Shown here in pieces: positions 25,001-39,068 of a stretch of DNA of 64,000 nt; position 1 is the first letter of the stretch, and each line of letters starts with the position of its first letter. The notes beneath the pieces are model-generated. The model saw only the letters and a list, made by a program, of their open reading frames with translations. It ran no database searches and was not told where the DNA came from. Origin of the DNA: Eutrigla gurnardus (lineage: Eukaryota; Chordata; Actinopteri; Perciformes; Triglidae); NCBI GenBank assembly GCA_963514095.1, contig OY741282.1:13602347-13666346 (forward strand), in the 5' to 3' direction. The position numbers were made by a program, and so were the translations under genes.

Positions 25001-28000
25001 AAAAATCTAATTTTCATTCCCAGTAACTATCACTCAGCAACTGTCATCACATTAAAGCCTTCACATAATCTCTCACTTCAGCTATCTCGCTGCCCCCCCC
25101 CCCCTTCACCGTCTCTTTTGCTCTCCTCCCTCCTCCCCCTCTTTCTTTTCATCTGCCCCCCTCCTGCTGCACATCTCCACGGGTTTGTCGGCATTGTTAA
25201 CATGCTTACGTGCTGTCCAATACGACCACATTTTATTGTCAAGTAATTAACTGGTGTGTGCAACATGTTGTTGCTGTGTTCAACCATCAAGCCGTCAAAC
25301 GTTCTCAGTTTGTCTAACGCAGACTGGCCTTGAAACAAGACCCTGCAGTAGATGAATGGGGGGGCGTAAGAGACGCATGCAGCTTAATTGCTGCAAGATG
25401 TAACCTCGCCTGCAGCCTACTGTGGCCCACAAACACACTTGCACACATTCATGCACATGAAAGCATGCGCATACACATAAAAAAAAAAGCATGCACACAA
25501 TCAAACATGTGTACACAAAGTATCTGCAGTAAAAAAAACACAAACTGCTTTAAGTGTTTTACTAAATTACAACATGGTTCGTGTCACGGCAAAGGTGAAC
25601 TTCATAGACACATTTTGGGTTTGTTCGCTGGTGAAAAACACGTTTTTAATTCCATTACAGAGCAATCCTTTGATGGAGAACATTCAAAAGTCCTCCTCTC
25701 TGAAGCAAACCAAATGGAATCAAACCAAATCGAAATGACCGAAAATCTATGGGTTTCGTTGCCTTGTGGCATCTTAAGACGATCTGTGAACCAAAGTCTA
25801 ATGGATAAAAGATGAAAATAATGCAAAGATGCCTTTTGAGAAATCTACATTTGGAGTAGAATCCGCCAAACATTACTGAATAGGAAAAGACGAGAGGGGT
25901 CAGAGAGTGGAGGGACAGGAGAGGAGATCTGGCCTGATATGATCTTATATACAAAAAAGGCACTCCTCTGAATTACACCATTACAATATAACATTTCCAG
26001 GATTTCTGAATCCATATACAATGTGAACATTTAATGCAGTCAGAAACGATTCAGTGCACAAGTCCATAGAGAATCAATTGGAAAAGTTGGAATAGGTGAC
26101 TGGAACCGTGTGCTGGAACATTCCCTCTGAGAAAAACTACATTTTATGACTCAAATCTAACATCAGCGAAAGTTCACCAAAAAAGAAAAAAATCACAAAA
26201 TTCAGTCTCATCTTGATTGTCGCTCCGGGCGGAACACCAGAATGACATCACGGATTACACCCTCGGCTCTCCGGTTTCTCATCACTCGGTTCCCCTAGAA
26301 GAAGACGTTTGACGGTGCTGCGCTGTGATGGCGGCAGATGGGATTTCTTAAAATTGAGTGGTATTCCCCCTAAAAAACGCTACACCATCTCTGGGCACGC
26401 CGGTGCATTCCCTGACATCAGCGAGCTGACTGCAGATCTGCTGGCGGCAGTAACCCAGGTCACCGAGATAAAGTTACACTCACAACTGCGGAGGACCACA
26501 ACACAGCAGACCACATAGGGGTTCACCAGCAAAGTCCTCGCACAGAAAACTCCAAGTGCTGTATTGTGGACGGCAGCGAGCACCACGGTTACGATCATAT
26601 AAGTGTCGACGTCGCTCCTCTTGTTGCTAAACAGGATTCAGAGCAAGTCGCACGACCCCGCTGTCTGCTAACCTCCAAATGCTGCACGTGCCTCACTACG
26701 ATATGAATGATATTCAAACGTACATTATCATATACTGCATCCTGGATCAGAAATGCTCTTTTCCCTCCGTCTGGATGTGGGATAGTTGGACGAGATCCCC
26801 GATCCGAAAGTGTTTTGGCTGCAGCTCCAAACCCCAGAGATGTTTATTTCTGCATCTGATTTAGTAGAGAATGATTGCAGCAATGCTGTCTGGAGGTGGG
26901 GTAATAGCAGCGGGCAGAACGAGCCCTTTGATCAGGCCAGTTTTCTTGTTTGTGTTTTACATTATGGCATCTCGCAAATATGTTAATAGTGATGTCAACT
27001 CGCTCGCGTCCCAGGGCACCTACACTTTACTCTGTGAACCAATCGCGTAAGACAATCTAATTATATGATCCCTTATATATTGTGAAAAATATGTGCATGT
27101 AAACATTTGGCCGGGAGCCATGAAACCAAAGCATCTGGGAGAGGGGGGGATGTTTTGCGCAGTGTGTGGATGTCAGATCATGTGAACGTTCAGGAAAAAC
27201 CTCTTTATTTGACTATTTATTGTTGAAGGTGGATAATAACGGTTTTGCAGTATCTTTCACCGAGAGTCTCTCTTATTCCAAACAGACTTTGTGAGTTTTT
27301 ATACATCACTGAAGTGTATACCTGCACGCTGAAATAGTGGAGACCCTGTGATTTAATTACCTCGCCCTGAGCCTCCGTTCCCACTCCAGGCCAGGCTTCC
27401 CAGTTTCAGTCCCTCGCGTTCACTCCGGCCTCCCCACATCAGGTTCTGATGAGCCTAAGTGGAAACACGTGGTCCACGCTGGCTCCCCTGACAGATGGGA
27501 CAATATCATATTATTAATGACAGAAAGGGAGAGACAGAGGGAGGGAGAGGGAGATGTGGGGAAGGAAAATCCTCCCTCCTCAAAGGCTTGCTGGTCTTAA
27601 ATAGCTCAACGCTGAGCTGCCGTCGCTTCTGAGGAAGTTATTATAGGAAGGCAGCATGTCTGTGTTTGCATATGGAATATCCTCTCAATCTAACCCAATA
27701 CTCAGCAGGCTTAGCCCCATGTCACTCCTCCTAAAGCTGCTGAACTCTGGACCCTCACGCTCACTCATGAATAGATGCCCAAAAGCAAGTGGACACCCCT
27801 TTTGTGCACTTTTGGTCCACGGCTGTTTTTTCAGTCTAGTTGTATCTCAAATTAAGGGAAAATCTTAAAAATGACAGCTTCCAATGATATTTAATTCAAA
27901 TTGTGCTGCAGGGAGTGGTGAAGGCTCTCTCCTATCCCAACATGACAATGCCCCCCATGCAGGGAGAAAGTATTTACTTGCGTTTCTGAATTTCTAGAAC

Positions 28001-31000
28001 TGTACAATAACAAATTGGCCTCAAATCAAGATCGGACAAAAAGTTATTTGTGTGGACTAAATGCATGCAGATGCAGCCACCAGGTTTGTTACAGAAACTA
28101 CTACGAGTCTCTGGAACACGGCTCAGCGGTTTGATGTGGTTGCTCAGATGGCCATGCTTGTTTTAAAGTCTTCATTTAACCAGAATTCATGACAGATACC
28201 GTTTTAGATAGTCAAGAACAAAGCAGCCTCATGCGAGAGATGAATTTAGACGACTATCTGAAGCCTGACTAGAAGTTAATTCTAATCCACACATCTCCAT
28301 CTGTGACAGATTTATCTCCCACGAGGACAAGAAGAAGATGATTCCATCATTATTTCACCACGTTTACTGCTATCAGGCAATATTCATCAGCTCCATGACC
28401 CTGCATGACAAGAAAAACATCCCTGCGCTAACAGGCTGAGTCACAAAGGCTGGATTCCCCTGCACCGAATTACTCCGGCAGCCCGAGGGCACGTTTCCCC
28501 GCCATCGCAGGAAACGCTGAGCATTTACAGATCGTGGGAGTATGGGGGTGCCGAGCTGAGCTCAGAATAATAACCACTTTGGTTTCGGGAACCGCATGGG
28601 TGTCCGCATGTGTTTGTGTATGTCGGTGCAACAAACAGGTATTGTGCACACGCTGAGCGCGACAACAGGTGGTCCTGCTTTCATGGGCTTTTTTCACCCC
28701 CAGTCACCACTGATTCACTTTGTATCAAAGTACCGGAAATGACATTAACACCAAGTCAAACCACCAGAAAACACCTCTGTGTCACTCTTTCATTCTCCCT
28801 CTCTCTCCCTCTCCCACAGTGCCGGTTACACAGGAAGGGGTCCCTGAGTTCGCGGCCAAGTGACAAAGAATTTACAGGCGTGTTGTAAGTAACTGCAGAG
28901 CTGCATGCGAGCGTGTGACAGAGTGTGGGTGAGGGGAAAGAACGAAAAGTCTGACACTTGTCTATGAGTGTCTTATTAAAAAGGTGAGAAGTGAGTGCAG
29001 TGTCTGGAGGAGGGGGTTAATTGTGCTCTTAAAGGAGGACTTCAAAGGGAGGCGGGTGTCAGGGCCGAGGGGCATGTGAGTGAGAGAGGATGAAGAGGAT
29101 GAAGGAGGACGAAGAAGAAAAGATAGTGCTGCTAATGTGAGGGGGTTCGTGGGAATGGCTTGGGAAAAGGGCAGAACTTCGGTTGTGTTGGGGTTCCACC
29201 AATGAGATGAAGAACCCGGGAAACGAGGGGAAGAGATAAAGGGCGAGGTCAGTACACCACTCTGGTGAAAACCTCAATTTATGGGCACCATGAATGTACC
29301 AAAATATCATGGTGCCCAACGTGGTTCACAGGTGATGCATCCTCATGACTTTGCCTCTTTCACACAGTTTGCGGTAAATCACCGGGGTAACCTTCCAGGC
29401 AATGTGATCATTTACCTGATTAAAGAATGACTAATCTGAACTGCCTCAGACATCGATAGCTCATTCTGCTCTCTGCGGTCACAACTCTTGAGCCCCCGTG
29501 CTCCCCGACCTCCTGATTGGTTGTGTTAGACGTTAGCTTAATGTCGCATAAACCATCGGACATTATCATTGTTTTAATTAGCTCCTCTAACAAGCAGCTG
29601 TAAAGCAGATGGCGGTGTGCCGTTCTCAGACTAAACACTCCAGTGCCAGAGGAGACGTATTTGCATTCTTCCGATATCACTGCAGCCTAGCATCTCTAAT
29701 ACCTAAACTTTTTTTTATTTAGTCTGGTTTTGGCCATGTGATTGGAAGCTGCATCTTCCTGTTTAGACCAACAGGTTTTTGGGAAGAACCCATCAAAGAT
29801 GACTTTTCATGCTCAGCCCGAGCTGATAACAATGTTATCATGAGTCACCGCCGCAGAAGGACTCACTACATTTTGTCGTTGCATCACTAGTGTGCTCCTT
29901 CCAAGCGTGCGTTTGTTACATTTTTTCGGAAGTGTTTGGCTTCCTCCCTTTAAATGTTATGTTTTTCATGTTTGAAAAATGTCACACAGCTTCTTCATCA
30001 GAAGAGAAGCAGACGCACACAACCTTTCTCAAGACTTCCTACTTAATTACTGTGTGACAATCCCTTAAGTACTACGATAAAACAATTCCACAAATGCATT
30101 CAGTTATTAGTTACTTAAATCACATGGAATCTGCAATATGAAAATATTTAACTTCTGACAATAAGATAATTTCCTGCAGTTTATAACGTAATTAAATCAG
30201 ATCTACCTTGATAACTACTATCAGCCATAATCTGTATAACCTTAACTAATGTATTTATACCTGTTTATAGCTGTTACTGTAAACATGAGAAAAAATACAG
30301 TTCCTTCAACAAATGGGTATACGCAATACTGAGAGCAAAATAAGTAGAAACACGGCATACACCTGCGTCCACACAGCACTGCACTGTTGACAAGCTAAAG
30401 TTGCCTAAAACTAGCTAGCCATATCCTAAGATTACTCCGGATTCTGTTACCTGAATCTTGAAACTCCACCACACAAAGCAGCCAAAATCTATAGCTAATC
30501 TAATGCTATTGAAAATGGCAAATAGAACAAAATGTAATAGAACAGGCGAGAAAGAGTGTGACATCTAGTGGCTGAATGTTAACAATAGCACCTTTAACTG
30601 CTTGTATCTCTTGTTTTGGTCTCCACCAACTGTTAACCAGCAAGTCACTTATTCGTCTGTCTGCTATGAGGTGCGGAGTGGACTGTCACCGAGGCATTGC
30701 AGAGACATTCATTACAACGGCGTGTGAAGGCAACACTGGGACACAAGAGGAGTTCTGTATTCACACCGTCTTTCTGCAGACCACACACGAACATTTATGG
30801 TTGTAGTAACAGATACAATTCACGTCCATTAACAGAATGTGAAACCACTTTTATGCTTCTGCGAAGGAAATATTGACCCCAGGTGTTAGACCTTTAAACC
30901 GTTAAGCTCTATAGCAAACGACACACAGTGGTAGGTCCCATCGACGCTCTAAATCATTGCACAAGATTTCAAATGTCGTCTTTTAATCAACATTAGAACT

Positions 31001-31955
31001 TTTCCGGTGAGTCATGGTCCAGCCGTGTTATTTCACCTGACGCCGACAGGCTGTTGTGCATCATTGCGTTGAGGCATTTCACACAGCACCAAAAAACGAA
31101 AATGAAAATATTATTTGTAGCCGAATTAACTTGGGAGTTCATGAAAAGTATTTCAGGAACGTTTGAACATTTTTGCCTTGCGTAACGATGTTAGCAGGGA
31201 GGCCATCGAATATCTAGAGACTTTCTTGAAGCACGGTTCAGCATATTATCAGGATCATTACTGTTAGATGAGTTGATAATATTCTGTGTTTGCCATTTAT
31301 CTTGTCACCTGCATCCAGAGCTTCACTGATTTCATTGCTTTTTTATAATCTGCAGAACCACACACACACACACACACGCTCAGGTTTAAAACTAAAGCGA
31401 TGCCCGTGCTTACATGACGCTTTAATGTTGGCCTCTGAGGTATTCCCTCCCAGCACCCGTCTGACAATAATTACAATGATTCATTTGGTTTTATTATGGA
31501 ACAGACATCTCTGTGTGTATGTGTCTTGGCCTGGGGAGACCTAAGTGCCTCAAAGTGACGGGTCTTTAATTACACGCACAAACAAACGACACCACGTACA
31601 CATGTTCTGGTTTACTGTAACGAGGGAGAGAGACACCAGCATGGAAATAATGTTGTCATCGCACAAAAGGATTACTGAGAAAGAGATATCGAACTTGCTT
31701 TCTTTTTTTTTTCTCTTTTTTTTTCGTCTCTCCGTCTCGCTGTAAAAAGCAATCATCCACTGCAAATTCAGTAATCCAATCGGCCGCTTTGATCCACTGC
31801 TGTTGTCGAGGCAATGAATCCACACGTACTTAGTAATGAATTAGATCTAGAATATCAGGCCCTCGGATTCACCTCTCATCAAGACCTCGGAGCAGTTTAA
31901 CCATGTGTTTCTGATCAGTTCCATTAATCACCGTTGAGGTTAATTTCTCACTGGG

Positions 31956-31973
31956 AAAAAAAAAAAAAAAAAA
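31956..31973. repeat. Poly-A run
   Basis: Eighteen consecutive A. No adjacent retrotransposon body was recognised. Confidence 0.9.
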
Positions 31974-32160
31974 CACAAATGCTTTTTCTTTTCTTTTCTT
32001 TCCACGTCATGCTGTCTGTCTCTGTCACCTGCTGGAGCTTTGCTTGTCGTTTGCTCGGAGCAAAGAGGGGTTGAATTACAAACCAAACTCGGTCTGCGAG
32101 CTTCAGTCAGGTAGCAGGCCAAAGGAGCCTGAGAGTGGTATGCACACATGTACAAGCTCT

Positions 32161-32164
<4 letters not shown>

Positions 32165-32196
<32 letters not shown>

Positions 32197-32210
32197 GTGT
32201 GTGTGTGTGT
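32165..32210. repeat. (GT)n microsatellite
   Basis: About 23 GT units with one GC interruption. Confidence 0.95.
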
Positions 32211-32468
32211 CAGCGTGTGACCAGAAACACCAGGCGGTGTGAGTAATGCCTCTCAGCCTTTGGATGGTCTCTCGCATGAAGCGACGTCAGAGCCTGTTAG
32301 CAAATGATTAATCAACAACGTTATTTGGGCTAATGCTGTCTGATAGCATTTTTTTTTTTTTTTTCTCCCAGCGCTGGAATTTGTCTTCACAGCTGGACTT
32401 TTACAAGACCTCTCTGCTCTGCGAGGGAGTGACAAAGGAAGAAATGCGAGAGCGGTGTTGCAACAGTC

Positions 32469-32484
32469 GGGGGGGGGGGGGGGG
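32469..32484. repeat. G16 homopolymer
   Basis: Sixteen consecutive G on the + strand, a potential G-quadruplex site and a likely assembly or sequencing trouble spot. Confidence 0.9.
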
Positions 32485-35175
32485 AGAGAAACGTCTTGGC
32501 CAGCAGAAATTAGCAGAGACGTAATATATCAAAGACTGGAGACAATGTTTAATCTCAGCTCTCAAACTGTGCTACAACACTGGATGGCAACTATTACTGA
32601 TAATAATGATTAAAAACATCAATGATAGGAGTCACAAATTCACAATGATGCACTGCAAGCACATGTTATTCTACCTCGACTGATATCAAACTATGGCGAA
32701 TAGTATCTTGAGGTCATCTCATCATGCATCTTAGTGGCGATATCCTTTACTACATTTGACCTCTCCGTGTCTCTCTCTCCATCTTTCTTAGATAACGACT
32801 CTTTATCTCCCAGACAAATTGTTCCCGTGACATCATCGCTTGTTACATATATCACAGCCCACCCACTCTTCTCCATACTCCCCCTCCCAACACGCAGCTC
32901 TAAAAGCCTTAGCTCATTTGCTTCGTTTATCACGAGCCATCATCTTCCTCGCAATTCTTTGGGATAGTGACTATTCGGAGTAAGCGGAGTACCGTTTTAA
33001 TCGGAGTTCATAGCTGTATGTAAACTGGGAACATCAGGAATGTATTAAAGTATTTGTGCAGCAAGTATTTGTGCACAGTTTGTGGTTTTCAAGCAACTGT
33101 GGGACAAAAAAAAAAGAAAACGCAAGTTGAGTATTTTATATCCTAGGCACCCCCTCTTTTTTTTAGCCTCCCAACATCAAGAAGATTCCTCTTGATTTCA
33201 CGGTAGTGGCGGGATATGCTAGATGTGAGGGACAGGCGTATTTAAGGTCAGACAAACTGACAGATTTACCAGCGCGAGGATCACTGCATCTGCCGGGTTA
33301 TCAGTAAACCAGATGAGCATCCTGGGAACTGAAGTTGGGGATTGATTTATTTATTCATGGAACCAAACACTTTTAGGTTATTAGGATTGTCACTTTTCAG
33401 AAACCCGACAGCGGTTGGGTGGTTTGCGTGCGTGTTTGCATGTGCATGAACTAGCATGACCCACCGCTGGAGGTCCCTACACGCTGACTGTTAGATGGCT
33501 TTAATAGGCTCCACGCGGGCCAAATAAAACTGTTTTGCTTCATTAATCCATATTAAAGATGAATGGAGATCTGGACAATTAGACACATGGACACAATCAT
33601 TTGGCAACCGCTTTAAATGTTTCTTCTTCTTTTAGCCCAGTACATGTTTTACATTTAAATATAAGCATATATCCATTCTCAAAATGCTTTAGCACAGAAG
33701 AATCCTCTCACATCTTAAGAGAGGAGCACGGTTCTCGGCTTTTCTCAACAAACAGTTCAGGAGAAGAGGAAGCTGGATTTATGATTCCCACGTTAACAAC
33801 AACAAAGACAAACACGGTGCTGCTGCAGAAATGGGACATGAATGCTGTTCCATTATGCAACCCAAACCATAAATTATGGGATCAGGCAGATCAACCTTTT
33901 ACAAGGATCCAAAACAGCTGGTTGTAAAAAAATCTGGTAGGACTTGTTTACCCATTTTGGAAGAAAAAAAAATGGTTCAAAAATCAAAACAGAGCACATA
34001 TTGCATTGCAAGTGTGTTTGTAAGAGTTTTCGCCATGACTGGCACCGATAATGATGATGATGATGGTAACAGTCACTGCAGCTGCTAAAAATGTGAAGAG
34101 AGTAATTTCCCCCTTCACAAGACAGTAGTTAAACTACAATTACATTCAAATGTTATTGAAATAACGTGCAGCTCCAGGCAGCACTTAAGACCGACCCCCT
34201 AAATCCAACCAACTGACATAAAATGCTCAACAATTAAATAAAAAAAATCATTATTAGTAACTTTCCTTCTACATATGTTTGTGACGCACACATCAGCAGG
34301 ATGACGTCATTCGGCTCTGTCTTCAAAAATCTGTTACAAATCAGCACGGCAGCAATAAGCTAGTTTTCTGACACCACTATGGTGAAGGTTGGATTGTTTG
34401 TGGTTTGGGGAAACATTGTGGTTTGGGTTAAAATTACAACTCCCTCCCTCTGTGGACTTCGTTGCTCTATGATGTCACACCATCTTGACGGAGCAAATAA
34501 TTCCTGCGGCCACTAGAGGATGACAAGAAAGACCGAGATAACCAGGTTCAATGACGGAAAGTCCCAGACGAGTTTTCGGGACTAGCACTTTCAGTATCCT
34601 CTTCAGTCATTGCTGTGAGTGTCATTGCGACCGAAGCCAACATTAAAAGGCCCAAACTCAAAGCAGAAAATGACGCACTGAATTTGGCACGTTTCAATCT
34701 ATGCTCCCATGTTGCACTGCAGGCATCAGACTTTAAATGCCAACAACGCAGAACAAGCAGTATTTTAGGAAAAGGTCGAGAAACAAGGTGGGAGAAGTAT
34801 TTACACAAGCTTTTGGTGCTTGATTAGCCTTTAAACAAGGTGTACATCAAAACATGCAGTGCATTATGTCAGAAATTAGTCACTACAGTGCTTGTTATGT
34901 AATATCTTGTGCACTACTTTAATTTTTTATGTATTTTTTTCTATAAAAAGGTGTAACTGTAACAAATAGTGGTTAAGAAAGATTTCTTCACTGTTCTGCT
35001 ATCCCCTCCCTCCATGAATGCCTGATTTACCAATGTAACACTTGGATTCACTGCAAACCCTCAAGGCCTCCGTCTTTGTCTTGAATTTACAGTTTCGCAG
35101 CGTTTGATCAAAACGTAAAAGAGCAATTTCATGTGTTCTCACTAAAATGTGTTATGCTAATTTCTGTAATCCCTT

Positions 35176-35541
35176 TCATGGCTGTCCATCACCTGGACGG
35201 GTGAGAGACGTCTGAATTTGAGAACGAAGTTTCAGCGGCCCATGATCCGGGTCGCTCCCGTCGAGTGAGCGGATGTGGCGTCTCGGTCCAGTGGACCAGT
35301 CGATGTCAGGTCCAGGATTAAATCCATAATCAGACACGATATAATGAGGTTTCAAACCAGCAACCCACCGGGACAAAGGACTGTAATCCTCACCAGTGAA
35401 AGGTTGAGTAGTCATCGGATCACGTGTGTTTGTTTTAGGCTCAGCGGTATAAAACTGAACGTTATTTCTCAGATTAGTTTGTCGCCTCTCAACAGGCAAA
35501 TGTGAACTGTCAAGGTTCATTATGAATGTCATTTCATTCAT
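35176..35541 (-). CDS. Unidentified protein-like ORF, 121 codons (candidate)
   Basis: Minus-strand open frame ending TGA at 35176-35178. I do not recognise the product. Unlike the other long ORFs nearby it reads like a real soluble protein: it mixes charged, aromatic and small residues, has no low-complexity runs, and contains phrases such as QPFTGEDYSPLSRWVAGLKP, HYIVSDYGFNPGPDIDW and RRHIRSLDGSDPDHG. The Met at 35541 is only the first in frame. An AG inside codons 11-12 could be an acceptor of a terminal exon, but no upstream partner exon was recognised. It may be a lone exon, a retrocopy, a transposon fragment or chance. No overlap with either known gene. Confidence 0.3.
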   Translation of the reverse strand: MNEMTFIMNLDSSHLPVERRQTNLRNNVQFYTAEPKTNTRDPMTTQPFTGEDYSPLSRWVAGLKPHYIVSDYGFNPGPDIDWSTGPRRHIRSLDGSDPDHGPLKLRSQIQTSLTRPGDGQP

Positions 35542-37000
35542 ATTTAAGTGTTTTCTTCAATCATCTCCTCTGAAAAACCTTTTTGAACTAATACCTCTTA
35601 TTTTTGCACTATTCCTATATGTTGCTGTAACCCTGCAAGGTTCACATTCACATGCAAAGCAACCCAAGTGAAAATGCATTCAATAAATCTTCTGTCCATT
35701 TACTTGCTATCTGTGCAGTCCAAATAGCAGAATTCCAGGAGTATTTCCTCTTACAATTTGTAATAAATAAACTCTATCATCCAACTGTTAACAGTTAGCA
35801 TGCATTCCCCCTTTCTGCCCTCTGAAGGAGACACATTTATCACGAATGCACAGCTTGCTTGCACATTTGCAGGAAACACTGCATTCAGTGGAGGCTTACT
35901 ATAGGTGTGAAAATGCAAAGTCTCCAGGCAGCAGGGTTGTAAGTGTTCCCGTCGAGCTGCTGGAACTTCACAGAACCGACAGTGGAAGGAGGGGGAGACC
36001 ACTTCTGCAGAGTTCATATGAAGAAAGCACCTGAAGGGTAACGGCAGCAGGTGGTTCAACGTGTCTCTGATGACAACGTTTGATTTTGTAGCCCGCTCGG
36101 ATGCTACGCTAATGCTAGCTTGTTAGTGCGCTTTCCTCTGCCAGATGCTTGACAGATCACATCAAAAGATACACTGCTGACTGCGTCCAATCTGTGTGTT
36201 GTTTTATTGTTGCCTTGCCACATCTTAACAGAATGTGCTGAGCTGATGTAGGGGACTATGAGGCAACAGCGTGGTAATTCTCCACCATTGACTGCTTTCT
36301 TCCCACCAGCGAGATGCACACACGAGGAGAAGCCAGAGACACAAGAAGGATGTACTGAAGAAAGAAAAGGATACCGACAATTTGTATCTAAAAAGCTATC
36401 TGATTTATTTCTATTTTTCAAGTGTTTCTTGCTGTCGAAAACTCCTAATATCACATCCACTTATATCAGTTGGATGTCCAAACATGAACAAGCCGGGGTA
36501 AAAAAAAGTCAAAAAGCTTTGCGTTATTTCAAAAGGTAGAGATTATAGCAAAAACAAATTGATCTAATTGGCCAATGCAGAGCCCTGCCATTAGCCCTAA
36601 CAAGGATTTAAGGTGTTAATGTAATGTATTACTGTTTTAAGTAATAGCTCAGACGTAATGCGAGTTATCTAACTTTACATACCCGAGTTCTACCGTACAA
36701 ACGCTGCAGGTTGTCTCTCTCAAAGCGCCCATGTTGCCTCATCAAACATCCACATCTGAGACGAGACCGACAATCAAAACCGCTGCACAAACAAATGTGA
36801 CATGACGTGTTGGTGTGCTGTGAATAGGAGTTCAGGACCTGTCAATCCTTTTCTCTTCTACCAGCCATTAATCGTCTCTTCGGGAAACATGTGGACTCAG
36901 TTGGGTCCGTATCCAAAACATCAAAGATCCTCGTGTGTTGTTTCCTCCATATGAGGGAGTTGGCCTCAGCAGACGACAAAAGGGTAATGGAGTTTCAGTT

Positions 37001-37002
<2 letters not shown>

Positions 37003-37042
<40 letters not shown>
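37003..37042. repeat. (GT)n microsatellite, interrupted
   Basis: About 20 GT units with a TTT interruption. Confidence 0.9.
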
Positions 37043-37046
<4 letters not shown>

Positions 37047-37419
37047 GACCAGAAGAGAGAGTGTGTGAGAGACATTCAACCCCCAGAGAGAGGACAATGT
37101 TGTTTGTTGTGTTGCCTCCACATGAGTGACTTGGCCGAAGTTGATGGCGATGACAACAAACAAAGTCAATACGCCAGTTGCGCTGGCCACCATATGAAAA
37201 AGAGCCTTTGAAACCTACAAAGATATGTGTATGTCACATATATACGTGCGAGAGAATGTGCCGATCTAGAAGAGGGGTGTGGTCCGAGCAAAGGGTGCTG
37301 GAAGTATAGGGGTTAGGAAGGCAGGTAGGGGTCCACTTGAGGTCTGGTTCAATTTAACGTCAGTGTGATCCCGTAGCAACATGGTCTCTAGTGAATATCT
37401 CTTTTATCGACAACAAACC

Positions 37420-37560
37420 CCATGGTGCTTTCACACCTGAAGTTCAGCTCAATTGGTCTGGACCAAGGGGAAACAGTTAAACCTGGTTGCATATTAGTTA
37501 TGGTCCGGTTCCTGTTCACACCGACTATTGAGAAATGAACCAAGAGGAGCAAACATGATG
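37420..37560. mobile_element. Probable MITE fragment (TTTCACACCTG / GGTCCGG type)
   Basis: GGTGCTTTCACACCTGAAGT followed by TTGGTCTGGACC and, about 70 bp on, GGTCCGGTTCCTGTTCACAC. These phrases recall a family of short inverted-repeat elements common in fish. Ends and target duplication are not clear, so limits are approximate. Confidence 0.35.
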
Positions 37561-38699
37561 TTGGTGATTGTCAAACTGTATCGTCAGGACCCACATGGAC
37601 CTGAGTCTGTTTTAACTGAGCCAAACAGGTTCACTCGAAGCCCCAAGCCTATTCACAAATCTTCAAAAACAATACAAAAGTAACTAATTTATGTTGATTC
37701 TTGAGATCCTTCATCCTGCAGTCCCTTGTGGTGGTCCGGACCTCCAGGTTGAGATCCGGGATTGTATAGGCGGGATTTACTTTCAGTCAAGAAATGTGAG
37801 GGACAACCCCCCTGCAGGAACCCATGAGTCAAGACATGAGCAGCCAGACGAGGGGAAGCCCGGCCTCACTGTCCTCAAACAGGCAACAGACCGTTGTGAT
37901 GATGAAGCGTGATGAGTCCTTTTATGTGAGACCAAGTCTCATGTCTAATGGCTCCATCATTACAGGAGAGTGTAAACATGAGAAAACACTACGTTCAAAT
38001 GTTTGTTGTGGTTTGGTAAAACCGCGGATTAATGAGCGTGTTTGTCCGTGCCGTCTCTGGTAGCGGCGCTTCTTCAGATGCTGGAAAATGCATCTGGTGT
38101 TCAGTTAGTTCGACTTAGAGCGTGCGATCGCAGGTGTTCACGCCCGTTGTATCAGCAATCAACCATCACAAAACACATTGAGACCGAGATGGTGTTTTGA
38201 CTGTACTTTGCTTTAGATGTACTCGCAGCTTTCACACTGCTACATCAGCACAGTAGGACTAAGAAAACGTAGGGTTTTGGATTATGTCATACAAGCCTTG
38301 AAATACTTGTCTCTTGCAGCCTTGGAAGGTGGCTTTGTAAAGATTATTGCTTGCTCTCTTGAGGAGGAAGGTGAGCTGTGGTCAGCTTAAAGTCACAATG
38401 GTTACGATCCACTCCAATCTCAGGGAATAAAACATTTCAAAACATCCATATACACCGAATGACTGTGATCCATTTAGTGGGTTCCAAGCGGTGCTGGTTT
38501 CAGCAGTGGGGCAACTTGAGACCTGAAGGTCGTCAGTTCACTGGTTGCATTGATCAGCTTCCAGGTCTGAATGTGATCAGAGCTTTCCTGAAAAAGAGAG
38601 CATTGCTCTCAATTTTAATCTGTTTTGCAAATGGCAAAAAGTACTTTTGACTACTGCATTTGACAGAAAATGCAAAAGTGTTTGTCCGCCTTCAGACAT

Positions 38700-39068
38700 G
38701 CCTTCCTCCCTCTAGGTCCACCTTCTGATGAACTTGTGTCTGATTGGTTCTGGCCCTCATTCTGCCTTTTTAACGATGACCACTGATTGGTCACAGGCCT
38801 ACTCCGCTTCGAACTTCCCACCTTGTGAAATAAACAAGAAAGCCATGAGAATCAAGATTTACCTCACTCTTTTTTCCCCTCCCCACCTTACTCAGTGACC
38901 CCGAAACCTCCCCTCCCTCCCCCTCCCTCCCCCATGTCGGATACCTCTCTCTGTGTCTCTCCTCGACTACACACACGTCTGGCATGTCTAACAGACGTGC
39001 CAGCTTATTCCGAATGTCAAACTTCATTATGGTCACGAAAAAAATGTGCTCATTTCGAGTTAACGGTT
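38700..39068 (+). repeat. Diverged direct repeat, copy A
   Basis: Aligns in the same orientation with 40610-40970. Shared blocks include TCTGATTGGT, CACTGATTGGTCACAGGCCT, AATAAACA.GAAAGCCA and GAATGTCAAACTTCATTATG. Roughly 75-80% identical in the matching blocks by eye, with a C/T-rich middle that varies in length. No coding frame is shared. Confidence 0.8.

Larger units (their letters stand above)
21131..35170. other. Intergenic region, no confident gene
   Basis: About 14 kb with no exon chain or known protein recognised on either strand. It contains the CTCF-type motif, the (TA)n tract, a C-run at about 25094-25104, an A-run at 31956-31973, a (GT)n tract at 32165-32210 and a 16-base G-run at 32469-32484. 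Stretches around 27320-27560 have balanced, non-repetitive composition and could be conserved non-coding DNA, but this cannot be seen from one sequence. Confidence 0.5.
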
